From: Bacteroidota bacterium
GTDB lineage: Bacteria > Bacteroidota > Ignavibacteria > UBA10030 > UBA8401
Direction: 5' to 3'
Length of the DNA: 5,603 bases
Assembly (NCBI GenBank): GCA_030824295.1
Contig: JAVBYA010000068.1
Span: forward strand, 1 to 5,603
Every line of letters begins with the position of its first letter. Position 1 is the stretch's first letter. The notes under the pieces were generated by a model. It saw nothing but the letters and a program-made list of their open reading frames with translations. It had not been told where the DNA came from and searched no databases. This document shows, piece after piece, positions 1 through 5,603 of this stretch. The position numbers and the translations under genes were made by a program.

Positions 1-1
1 C

Positions 2-1444
2 GGAACATATCAGATCGAAAAGCTCAAGACCGTGAAGGACCTGATCGGTGCGGCGAACGGTTTGATGAAGACCGCCTATCTGCATCGTGCTGAAATGGTG
101 CGGACCTATGCGAACTTCCGGCAGGAACTGATCCCGATCGATGTGAAGAAGGCGATGGAGAACGATCCGGTGCACAATCTGCCGCTGCAGTCCCTGGATG
201 CACTCAGGATCTATACGCTGGATGAGGTCCTGGGCGGTCCCAATACGGTCACGATCGAAGGACGCTCCAAGATCACCGGGGTCATGCCGCTGTACATCAA
301 CCTGTCGCTCTATGAATTGGTGCTGCACAATGTGGGATTGACCGATTCGCTGTTCCGTAAAAGCGTCTTCCTGGACAGAGCGGACCTGATCCGGAAGAAC
401 CTGGACAACCAGTCAACGCGTATCGTACCATTCGATCTTCAGGCCCTGTTCGAACGCAAAGAAGGGGATACATTGATGCTGCCGGGGGACCGGGTGATCA
501 TCTATCCGAATGATGCGGTCGGATTCAACACATCCAGTGTTGAGATCTACGGGAAGGTGAAACGTCCTGCCGTTTACCCATTGTCCCAATCGATGTCGCT
601 GGTGGACCTTCTTCTGCAGGCCGGCGGGTATACGGAAGATGCGTCGGTGTTCATGGCCGAAGTGACCCGCGTCGGTCAGGCAACACTGGGTGAGGATTCC
701 CTCGTCCACGTGCTCTTCACCGAATTACCGGACCTCTTCGATACGACGCGGGCGAAGATCGACATCCTCAACTCATCCACGGCGAAACGTTTCCTGCTGC
801 GGAACCGTGACAAGGTGTTCATCCGTCCGAATCCGGACTATTATCAGCCCCGTGGTGTGATCATCCGAGGTCAGGTGAAATTCTCCGGAACGTACATGCT
901 CTCTAAACGGAACGAACGTCTCTCGGACCTGATCGGACGCGCCGGCGGAGTTTCACCGGATGGCTATGCGCGCGGTATCCGCGTGATCCGGGACGGTATC
1001 TCGCTGCGGTTGAATGCCGAACTGGCGATCGATGATCCGGAAGGGAGGGACGATATCATCCTGCAGACCAATGATGAGATCGTCGTTCCCTTCAAACCGA
1101 ACACGGTGCAGGTGACCGGCGAGGTCCAGAACCCCGGCACCTATGGATTCCTCTCCGGCGAGGATACCGATTTCTATCTGAACCGGGCGGGTGGTGTCAC
1201 GGACAGTGCCGACTTCGTTCTGGTCACGTATCCGGAAGGATATGTGTTCCGCGCGAACACCGGGGTCTTCTCCGGAAGTCCGGAGATCTACGACGGTTCA
1301 CGCATCCACGTGGTGAAGATCCCGCCGCCGCCGCCGCCGGACCCGATCAACCCGAACGAGGAATCGTTCTTCGACAGCTGGAAGGACATCCTTGCACTGC
1401 TGTCCTCGACGATCACGGTCCTGGTCCTGGCAAAGAACCTATGA
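2..1444 (+). CDS. SLBB-repeat polysaccharide export protein (Wza/KpsD/OPX type), 5' truncated
   Basis: The reading frame is open from base 2, and the first ten residues before the GTG at 32 already belong to an SLBB repeat (G-T-Y...L-I-G-A-A-N-G-L). The gene therefore starts upstream; GTG 32 is not the true start. The visible part is 480 residues. At least five SLBB-like units can be seen, at about residues 1-35, 83-135, 179-225, 285-332 and 368-418; the clearest carry G-x-V-x-x-P/S-G-x-Y followed by L-x-x-AGG. They are followed by six consecutive prolines (441-446), an acidic Asn/Glu/Asp stretch, and a hydrophobic helix at about 461-479 ending in K-N-L. Proteins of this family form or gate the outer-membrane or periplasmic conduit for capsule, O-antigen or exopolysaccharide. 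Any signal peptide or lipobox and the N-terminal export domain would lie outside the window. The several SLBB units resemble KpsD more than Wza, which has fewer. The family call is firm; the exact export route is inferred from the neighbours. Confidence 0.88.
   Translation, partial: GTYQIEKLKTVKDLIGAANGLMKTAYLHRAEMVRTYANFRQELIPIDVKKAMENDPVHNLPLQSLDALRIYTLDEVLGGPNTVTIEGRSKITGVMPLYINLSLYELVLHNVGLTDSLFRKSVFLDRADLIRKNLDNQSTRIVPFDLQALFERKEGDTLMLPGDRVIIYPNDAVGFNTSSVEIYGKVKRPAVYPLSQSMSLVDLLLQAGGYTEDASVFMAEVTRVGQATLGEDSLVHVLFTELPDLFDTTRAKIDILNSSTAKRFLLRNRDKVFIRPNPDYYQPRGVIIRGQVKFSGTYMLSKRNERLSDLIGRAGGVSPDGYARGIRVIRDGISLRLNAELAIDDPEGRDDIILQTNDEIVVPFKPNTVQVTGEVQNPGTYGFLSGEDTDFYLNRAGGVTDSADFVLVTYPEGYVFRANTGVFSGSPEIYDGSRIHVVKIPPPPPPDPINPNEESFFDSWKDILALLSSTITVLVLAKNL
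1322..1339 (+). repeat. (CCG)6 triplet run encoding a polyproline hinge
   Basis: Six perfect CCG codons in a row encode six prolines between the last SLBB unit and the C-terminal hydrophobic helix of the export protein. Further prolines follow (D-P-I-N-P). Copy-number change would keep the frame, so it could change hinge length but would not switch the gene off. Confidence 0.85.
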
Positions 1445-1471
1445 TCAGAACGTCCATCACGACACAACAAC

Positions 1472-1477
1472 GGAAAG
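1472..1477 (+). promoter_or_regulatory. Probable ribosome binding site of the cupin gene
   Basis: GGAAAG lies 10 nt before the ATG at 1488. It supports that start over an in-frame ATG at 1392, which would put 32 unlikely residues (Arg/Ser/Trp/His-rich) inside the end of the preceding gene. Confidence 0.45.
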
Positions 1478-1487
1478 CGGTACATCC

Positions 1488-1919
1488 ATGATCGAACGAA
1501 TCACCGATACACACGGCACCGAGATCGCATTGATCGTGCGGAGCGGATTCCGGAGCGGCAAGACCCAATTCTTCTCGAAAGAGGATTACTCGCAGCAGGT
1601 GGGCATCATCTCGTACCCCAAAGGGGGAAGGATCAAACCGCATTTCCACAACACGGTACACCGTGAAGTGAAACTCACCCAGGAAGTGCTCTTCATCCGC
1701 TCCGGTGCAGTGAAGGTGGACCTGTACGACCGCGACCTGAAGTTCCTGACCGAGGTCACCGTCGGACAGTATGATGTGATCTTCCTGATCTCCGGCGGAC
1801 ATGGCTTCGAGATGCTGGAGGATTGTGAGATGCTCGAAGTGAAACAAGGGCCCTACAGCGGGGTCAGTTCCGATAAGACACATTTCTCCGGACAACCGGA
1901 ACAACGCAGCAGCCTATGA
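1488..1919 (+). CDS. Small cupin-fold protein of polysaccharide loci (WbuC/FdtA-like size class)
   Basis: This gene encodes 143 residues. A single cupin barrel is suggested by motif 1 around residues 47-73 (G47, H52-x-H54, E66, then six residues to G73) and a motif-2-like stretch at 93-110 (G93, then G103-G104-H105-G106-F107). H52, H54, E66 (or E60) and H105 are the likely metal or substrate ligands. The gap between HxH and E66 is 11 residues, longer than the 3-4 of the classical motif, and the proline of motif 2 is missing. The C-terminal end reads V-K-Q-G-P-Y-S-G...D-K-T-H-F. From memory, proteins with this Q-G-P-Y-x-G...D-K-T-x-F ending recur in surface polysaccharide and sialic-acid-like sugar loci, usually without a proven reaction. 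Possible roles are sugar isomerisation or epimerisation, or metal-dependent sensing. The stop overlaps the next start by 4 nt (ATGA), so translation of the two is probably coupled. The fold is fairly sure; the function is unknown. Confidence 0.8.
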   Translation: MIERITDTHGTEIALIVRSGFRSGKTQFFSKEDYSQQVGIISYPKGGRIKPHFHNTVHREVKLTQEVLFIRSGAVKVDLYDRDLKFLTEVTVGQYDVIFLISGGHGFEMLEDCEMLEVKQGPYSGVSSDKTHFSGQPEQRSSL

Positions 1920-2926
1920 TGGATCAATTCTTCGTTCGTCTTGAAGCGATCATCAAACTGGTGAAGCCCTATACCGAACGGTTGTGGCAGAACCGGTGGT
2001 CCTTCATCATCATCAACACCCTCTCCCTGGTAGCGGTCCTGGTCTGGCTGATCGTGTTGTATTCGCCGTCGTATGAATCGGAAGTGGTGATCATGCCGGA
2101 ATACGGCGGATCGCAGGCGGGCGGTTCACTGTCGCAGATCACCTCGCTGCTGGGTGTCTCCGGCGGGACCGGTGCTTCCATGGAAGTGTATGAACGGCTG
2201 ATCAAGACCACTACGATCCTGGAACCGGTGATCTATTCGCTGTACTATTCCTATGAGCTGGAGGACAGCCTGGACCTTGCCGACCTGATGGGCGTGAAGG
2301 TGAATCCGAACCTCCGGCAGGACCAGCAGGGACGTGCGGTCACGCTCAAGACCGTGGAAGGACTCGAAGAACTCATCACCGTGTCGCTCGACATCCAGAC
2401 CAAGATCCTTTCGGTGAAGGTCATCATGCCGGAAGGCCAGATGGCCGCAGCGGTGGCGAACAATATCATCTCTTCCCTCAACTACTATCTGAATAACCGC
2501 CGGAAGACGAAGGCATCCAATCAACTCTTCTACCTTGAGAAACGCATGGTGCAGGTGAGGGATTCGCTCACAGCAGCGGAGGATATGCTCAAAGCGTTCC
2601 GCATCCAGAACCGCATCATCTCCCAGTCCGCTGAACTGATGCTGGAACAGAACAGGCTCATCCGCAATGTGGATATCATGCAGGCGGTCTATGTGGAGCT
2701 GACCAAGCAGCTGGAGCTGATCCGGCTGGATGAGATCCGGGAATCACCGGTGCTGAACGTTCGTGAACCGGCGGCGGATCCCATCGATAAACTGAATCCG
2801 AAGCGCCGGCTGAAATTCACGGTCGCCATGATGGTGTCCCTGTTCTTCTCGATCGTCTATTGTGTCTTCCTTCCGGAGGTTTCGGAAACGGTGAAGCGTT
2901 CGATCACGATCTACCGTAATTCATAG
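1916..2926 (+). CDS. Wzz/KpsE-type polysaccharide co-polymerase (chain-length determinant family)
   Basis: This gene encodes 336 residues with the topology of polysaccharide co-polymerases. A transmembrane helix lies at about 28-50, followed by S-Y-E-S-E-V-V-I-M-P, the usual entry to the periplasmic domain. Next come a Gly/Ser-rich loop (64-88), an alpha/beta region, and a long, charged, probably coiled-coil helical region (about 200-275). A proline-containing pre-membrane segment (P285, P289, P295) precedes a second helix at about 301-319. The short cytoplasmic tail (320-336) has no Walker motifs or tyrosine cluster, so this is not a Wzc/GumC-type fused kinase. In such proteins the inner-membrane oligomer sets polymer length or links the inner-membrane exporter to the outer-membrane SLBB protein. 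The start is ATG 1916 or the adjacent ATG 1919; no good Shine-Dalgarno is visible, which fits coupling to the cupin gene through the ATGA overlap. With an ABC exporter downstream, a KpsE-like bridging role is at least as likely as classical Wzz length control. Confidence 0.88.
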   Translation: MMDQFFVRLEAIIKLVKPYTERLWQNRWSFIIINTLSLVAVLVWLIVLYSPSYESEVVIMPEYGGSQAGGSLSQITSLLGVSGGTGASMEVYERLIKTTTILEPVIYSLYYSYELEDSLDLADLMGVKVNPNLRQDQQGRAVTLKTVEGLEELITVSLDIQTKILSVKVIMPEGQMAAAVANNIISSLNYYLNNRRKTKASNQLFYLEKRMVQVRDSLTAAEDMLKAFRIQNRIISQSAELMLEQNRLIRNVDIMQAVYVELTKQLELIRLDEIRESPVLNVREPAADPIDKLNPKRRLKFTVAMMVSLFFSIVYCVFLPEVSETVKRSITIYRNS

Positions 2927-2933
2927 CATGGAC

Positions 2934-2937
2934 AGGA
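2934..2937 (+). promoter_or_regulatory. Probable ribosome binding site of the permease gene
   Basis: AGGA lies 7 nt before ATG 2945 and favours that start. A second AGGA at 2970-2973 is only 4 nt before an in-frame ATG at 2978, so initiation there, 11 residues shorter, cannot be excluded. Confidence 0.45.
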
Positions 2938-2944
2938 CCAGCGG

Positions 2945-3841
2945 ATGGTCCCCGTCTTCATCACTCTGCAGGAACGCATGGACACACAGCGCCCACACAC
3001 ACCCGACACTTGGGATGTCGTCATCGAACCGCACTACCGTCTCTTCCATATCGATCTCAAGGAAGTGCTGCGGTACCGCGACCTGCTGATGCTCATCGTC
3101 AAACGGGATTTCGTCGCCTCGTACAAACAGACCATCCTTGGTCCGCTCTGGTTCTTCATCCAGCCGCTCTTCACCATGGTGATGTACACGTTCATCTTCG
3201 GAAAGCTGGCGGGGTTCAGCTCGGACGGACTCCCCCGGCCGCTGTTCTATCTTGTCGGTATCACCACGTGGAACTACTTCTCCGAAACGCTCAATAAGAC
3301 CGCGAATGTCTTCAAGGACAACGCCTCCATCTTCGGCAAGGTCTATTTCCCGCGGCTCATCATGCCGCTCAGTATCGTTGTCTCCAATCTGGTGAAATTC
3401 GGCGTACAGCTTCTTCTGCTCTCCCTGGTGATGGGGTACTATGCCGTGCAGCAGGCGCCGTTCGCTCCCACGCAGTACCTGCTCCTCTTTCCGGTGGTGA
3501 TCGTGCTGATGGCTGCACTGGGTCTCGGCTTCGGTATGATCGTCTCGGCGATGACCACCAAATACCGTGACCTGGTCTTCCTGGTGACCTTCGGTGTGCA
3601 GCTGGCCATGTATGCCACGCCGGTCATCTATCCGTTCTCCTCCGTTCCGCAGCAGTATCAGTGGCTCATCGCCCTCAATCCGATGACCACCATCGTGGAG
3701 CTGTCCCGCAAAGGATTGCTCGGCACCGGATATTTCGATGCGGGGATGTTCGGATACTGCATCCTCTTCACCGCGGTGCTCCTGACGGCCGGCGTGATCA
3801 TCTTCAATAAAGTGGAAAAGAACTTCGTGGATACCATCTGA
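2945..3841 (+). CDS. wzm: ABC-2 type polysaccharide exporter permease (Wzm/KpsM/TagG family)
   Basis: This 298-residue protein is the inner-membrane permease half of an ABC exporter that moves a lipid-linked polysaccharide from cytoplasm to periplasm. The cytoplasmic N-terminal interface helix contains the family signature at about residues 42-69 (L-R-Y-R-D-L-L...K-R-D-F...Y-K-Q-T-I-L-G-P-L-W). Six membrane segments can be read at about 66-88, 98-116, 140-166, 176-200, 208-230 and 266-287. The coupling segment T-K-Y-R-D-L (205-210) and the late L-N-P-M (244-247) are also typical. Length is slightly above the usual 260-280 because of an N-terminal extension; starting at M12 (2978) would bring it nearer the norm. 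The gene begins 18 nt after the co-polymerase gene and ends 3 nt before its ATPase partner. The presence of a glycan-binding-type domain on that partner makes Wzm a better name than KpsM. Confidence 0.93.
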   Translation: MVPVFITLQERMDTQRPHTPDTWDVVIEPHYRLFHIDLKEVLRYRDLLMLIVKRDFVASYKQTILGPLWFFIQPLFTMVMYTFIFGKLAGFSSDGLPRPLFYLVGITTWNYFSETLNKTANVFKDNASIFGKVYFPRLIMPLSIVVSNLVKFGVQLLLLSLVMGYYAVQQAPFAPTQYLLLFPVVIVLMAALGLGFGMIVSAMTTKYRDLVFLVTFGVQLAMYATPVIYPFSSVPQQYQWLIALNPMTTIVELSRKGLLGTGYFDAGMFGYCILFTAVLLTAGVIIFNKVEKNFVDTI

Positions 3842-3844
3842 CGC

Positions 3845-5125
3845 ATGAACACAGTCATCAAAGTAGAACATCTATCAAAAGCGTATCAACTGGGCCAGTT
3901 CAACACCGGCACCCTTTCGCAGGACCTGAACCGATGGTGGGCGCGGGTTCGCGGCAAGGAGGACCCGTTCCTGAAAGTGGGGGAACGGAACGACCGTTCG
4001 GTGAAAGGGACCAGTAATGTGGTCTGGAGTCTCAAAGGGATCGATCTGGATATTCAGGAGGGGGATGCGGTCGGCATTGTCGGCAAGAACGGCGCCGGGA
4101 AGAGTACACTGCTGAAGATCCTCTCGCGTGTCACCTCTCCGACTGAAGGTTCCGTGAAGATCAAAGGGCGGATCGCATCTCTGCTGGAGGTCGGGACCGG
4201 GTTCCATCCGGAACTGAGCGGCAGGGAGAACATCTTCCTGAACGGCGCCATCCTCGGCATGCGCCGCAAGGAGATCGAACGGAAGTTCGATGAGATCGTT
4301 GATTTCTCCGGTGTGGAACGTTATATCGATACACCCGTGAAACGGTACAGTTCCGGTATGTACGTCCGGTTGGCGTTCGCCGTTGCCGCCCATCTTGAAT
4401 CGGAGATCCTGATCGTGGATGAAGTGCTGGCGGTGGGCGATGCGGAATTCCAGAAGAAGTGCATGGGGAAGATGCAGCAGGTGAGCAAAGGGGAAGGGCG
4501 TACCGTGCTGTTCGTGAGCCACAACCTGAACGCCGTACGGCAGCTCTGCAAGACAGGCGTGTACCTCCGGGACGGCGAGCTGATCTCGGTCGGCACGAGC
4601 GAAGAGACCGTTGTGCAGTATCTTTCGTTCCATCAGAAGAAAGGGCTCAGCGACCGCTACGTGAAACAGGCGGTGGAAGGGAAGGACCTGGAACTGACCG
4701 CGGCAGAGATCACCGACGGCGACGGTGCACACCGGAACCAGTTCGAGATCTCCGATGCGATCATAGTCCACCTCACCGTCCGCTGTGAACGGAAGGTCCC
4801 CAGTGTGTACGGTTACATCGTCGTGAAGAACCGTCAGGAAGAGGTGCTCATCGAATCCGACACCAACGACATCCTGCCCAATCCGCTGGATATGATGGAG
4901 ATCGGGGTGAATCAATACCGTATCGTAATCCGTCCGAACACCCTCCCGCACGGGGATTATCTGCTCTATGTCTCATTCGCTTCATCCTTCTCCAATTCGT
5001 ACAATGTGGACGTCCCGGGCGAAGTGCTCAACTTCACCGTTGTTGACACCCTGACCTACCGCGGCCAGACGCGCCGCGCCAAAACAAGTACACTCTTACA
5101 ATGGGAACCTACTCATGCTGAATAA
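3845..5125 (+). CDS. wzt: Polysaccharide ABC exporter ATPase with C-terminal glycan-binding-type domain (Wzt)
   Basis: This 426-residue protein powers the Wzm permease. The nucleotide-binding domain spans about 1-258. Walker A is G80-K-N-G-A-G-K86-S-T, and the family's Q-loop region reads L-L-E-V-G-T-G-F-H-P-E-L-S-G-R-E-N (113-129), with Glu in place of Gln. The signature is Y-S-S-G-M (168-172), Walker B is I-L-I-V-D-E193, the D-loop follows at about 197-199, and the H-loop is S-H226-N. The hydrophilic insertion at about 20-58 before the A-loop region (V-W-S-L-K) is common in Wzt-like ATPases. A linker at 258-280 leads to a strand-rich C-terminal domain (about 283-419) that includes L-P-H-G-D-Y-L-L-Y-V-S. 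This matches in position and size the carbohydrate-binding domain of Wzt from O8/O9a-type systems (404-431 residues), which recognises the finished O-polysaccharide. KpsT and TagH-type short ATPases lack it. The start is 3 nt after the permease stop with no strong Shine-Dalgarno, so translational coupling is likely. Confidence 0.93.
   Translation: MNTVIKVEHLSKAYQLGQFNTGTLSQDLNRWWARVRGKEDPFLKVGERNDRSVKGTSNVVWSLKGIDLDIQEGDAVGIVGKNGAGKSTLLKILSRVTSPTEGSVKIKGRIASLLEVGTGFHPELSGRENIFLNGAILGMRRKEIERKFDEIVDFSGVERYIDTPVKRYSSGMYVRLAFAVAAHLESEILIVDEVLAVGDAEFQKKCMGKMQQVSKGEGRTVLFVSHNLNAVRQLCKTGVYLRDGELISVGTSEETVVQYLSFHQKKGLSDRYVKQAVEGKDLELTAAEITDGDGAHRNQFEISDAIIVHLTVRCERKVPSVYGYIVVKNRQEEVLIESDTNDILPNPLDMMEIGVNQYRIVIRPNTLPHGDYLLYVSFASSFSNSYNVDVPGEVLNFTVVDTLTYRGQTRRAKTSTLLQWEPTHAE
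5103..5106 (+). promoter_or_regulatory. Probable ribosome binding site of the dehydratase gene
   Basis: GGGA lies inside the end of the ATPase gene, 8 nt before ATG 5115. It supports that overlapping start, from which the Rossmann fold begins at once. Confidence 0.5.
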
Positions 5126-5603
5126 TCGATCGGTCCTGATCACCGGCGGCACCGGTTCACTCGGGAAGCATCTTACCAAGACCATCCTGGAGCGCTGGCC
5201 CGCCGTGAAGCGGCTCGTGATCTTCTCGCGCGACGAACAGAAACAGTTCCAGATGGCAATGGAGTATCCGCACGAACGCTATCCGAACGTACGGTTCTTC
5301 ATCGGTGATGTCCGTGATGCCGCCCGTCTCCGGATGGCGCTCAACGGCATCGACTTCGTCATCCACGCTGCGGCCATGAAGCACATCCCCATTGCGGAGT
5401 ACAATCCCATGGAGTGCATCAAAACGAACATCGGCGGTGCGGAGAATGTCATCAACGCGTCGTTGGAATGCGGCGTACAGCGCGTGGTGGCGCTCTCCAC
5501 GGACAAAGCGGCGGCCCCCATCAATCTGTACGGCGCCACCAAACTGGCGTCGGACAAATTGTTCATCAGCGCCAACAATATCCGCGGGAACAATCCTATC
5601 ACC
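5115..5603 (+). CDS. pseB: UDP-N-acetylglucosamine 4,6-dehydratase (inverting), PseB-like, 3' truncated
   Basis: The frame from ATG 5115 stays open to the right edge (163 codons, about half of a typical 330-residue enzyme). PseB-type enzymes are soluble extended SDR proteins. They remove water from UDP-GlcNAc and invert C5, giving the 4-keto precursor of pseudaminic acid. Visible features are the NAD(P)-binding L-I-T-G-G-T-G-S-L-G-K (8-18), F-S-R-D-E-Q-K-Q (37-44), I-G-D-V-R-D (63-68) and A-A-A-M-K-H (85-90). These are followed by E-Y-N-P (95-98), K-T-N (103-105), and the catalytic S-T-D130-K131 with Y139-x-x-x-K143. D130, K131 and Y139 line up with the D/K/Y catalytic triad of Helicobacter FlaA1 (132/133/141). 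The intact Y-G-A-T-K argues against the related WbjB/CapE enzymes of the L-FucNAc pathway, in which, from memory, that tyrosine is Met. The gene overlaps the end of the ATPase gene by 11 nt, so it is co-transcribed. The next genes (PseC and others) should lie just outside. Confidence 0.88.
   Translation, partial: MLNNRSVLITGGTGSLGKHLTKTILERWPAVKRLVIFSRDEQKQFQMAMEYPHERYPNVRFFIGDVRDAARLRMALNGIDFVIHAAAMKHIPIAEYNPMECIKTNIGGAENVINASLECGVQRVVALSTDKAAAPINLYGATKLASDKLFISANNIRGNNPIT

Noticed and set aside
1392..1487. N-terminal extension of the cupin gene to ATG 1392
   Set aside because: The extra 32 residues are Arg/Ser/Trp/His-rich and lie mostly within the end of the upstream gene in another frame. 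ATG 1488 has a Shine-Dalgarno-like site and begins the conserved part.
1445..1487. Possible promoter or terminator in the 43-nt gap
   Set aside because: No inverted repeat with a T-run and no convincing -35/-10 pair could be seen; the gap fits ordinary intra-operon spacing.
1413..1904. 163-codon minus-strand open frame opposite the cupin gene
   Set aside because: It is a shadow of the cupin reading frame; no domain and no plausible start context.
2928..3089. 53-codon plus-strand frame starting at ATG 2928, just after the co-polymerase stop
   Set aside because: It overlaps most of the start of wzm in a different frame and encodes a Ser/Thr/Arg-rich string without motifs. The AGGA at 2934 fits the wzm start instead.
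2921..3871. 316-codon open frame on the minus strand opposite the permease gene
   Set aside because: It is exactly antisense to a confidently identified Wzm. Its translation is a low-complexity His/Asp/Glu/Arg-rich string without domains, the expected shadow of a codon-biased gene.
4459..4788. 109-codon plus-strand frame within wzt
   Set aside because: It is an alternative frame inside the ATPase gene and is Arg-rich without motifs. It is also not a frameshift remnant, since the wzt frame is intact.
3875..4951. 358-codon open frame on the minus strand opposite wzt
   Set aside because: It is antisense to a complete Wzt with all ATPase motifs. The translation has no recognisable motif or hydrophobic pattern, and its length is explained by the lack of stops opposite strongly biased codons.
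5279..5602. 107-codon minus-strand frame at the right edge
   Set aside because: It is antisense to the PseB-type gene, whose plus-strand frame carries all expected motifs.
1..5603. CRISPR arrays, tRNA/rRNA genes, insertion sequences or phage genes
   Set aside because: None seen. Nearly every base lies within six same-strand coding sequences, and no direct-repeat array or terminal inverted repeats were found by eye.

Overview
The window is one uninterrupted, same-strand (+) gene cluster for assembly and export of a surface polysaccharide in a Gram-negative bacterium. Six protein-coding genes fill it almost completely. The first is cut at its 5' end by the left edge and the last at its 3' end by the right edge. 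The outer-membrane export-type protein, the Wzz-type protein and the ABC exporter imply an envelope with an outer membrane. The sequence is moderately GC-rich (eye estimate, mid-50s percent) with a strong preference for C- or G-ending codons. The style of the proteins recalls Bacteroidota, Ignavibacteriota or a related group, but this is an impression from memory and no marker gene is present to settle it.

Layout: (1) 2-1444, a multi-SLBB polysaccharide export protein of the Wza/KpsD/OPX type, with a polyproline hinge and a C-terminal hydrophobic helix. (2) 1488-1919, a 143-residue cupin-fold protein of the kind found in nucleotide-sugar and polysaccharide loci. (3) 1916-2926, a Wzz/KpsE-type polysaccharide co-polymerase with two membrane segments and no kinase domain. 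(4) 2945-3841, a Wzm-type ABC-2 permease. (5) 3845-5125, a Wzt-type ATPase with an extra C-terminal domain of the carbohydrate-binding type. (6) 5115-5603, the N-terminal half of a PseB-type UDP-GlcNAc 4,6-dehydratase (inverting), which is easily missed because it runs off the window.

Spacing is tight: 43 nt, 4-nt overlap, 18 nt, 3 nt, 11-nt overlap. No promoter or terminator is visible, and there is no intergenic stretch over 50 nt. The genes very probably form one operon that continues on both sides. Together they suggest a glycan, possibly containing pseudaminic acid, that is completed in the cytoplasm on a lipid carrier. It would be recognised by the C-terminal domain of the Wzt protein, carried across the inner membrane by Wzm/Wzt, and then handled by the co-polymerase and SLBB export proteins.

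No unknown type of system is evident. The most notable point is the mixed architecture: an O-antigen-style Wzt with a glycan-binding domain sits in the same operon as capsule-style periplasm and outer-membrane export partners.
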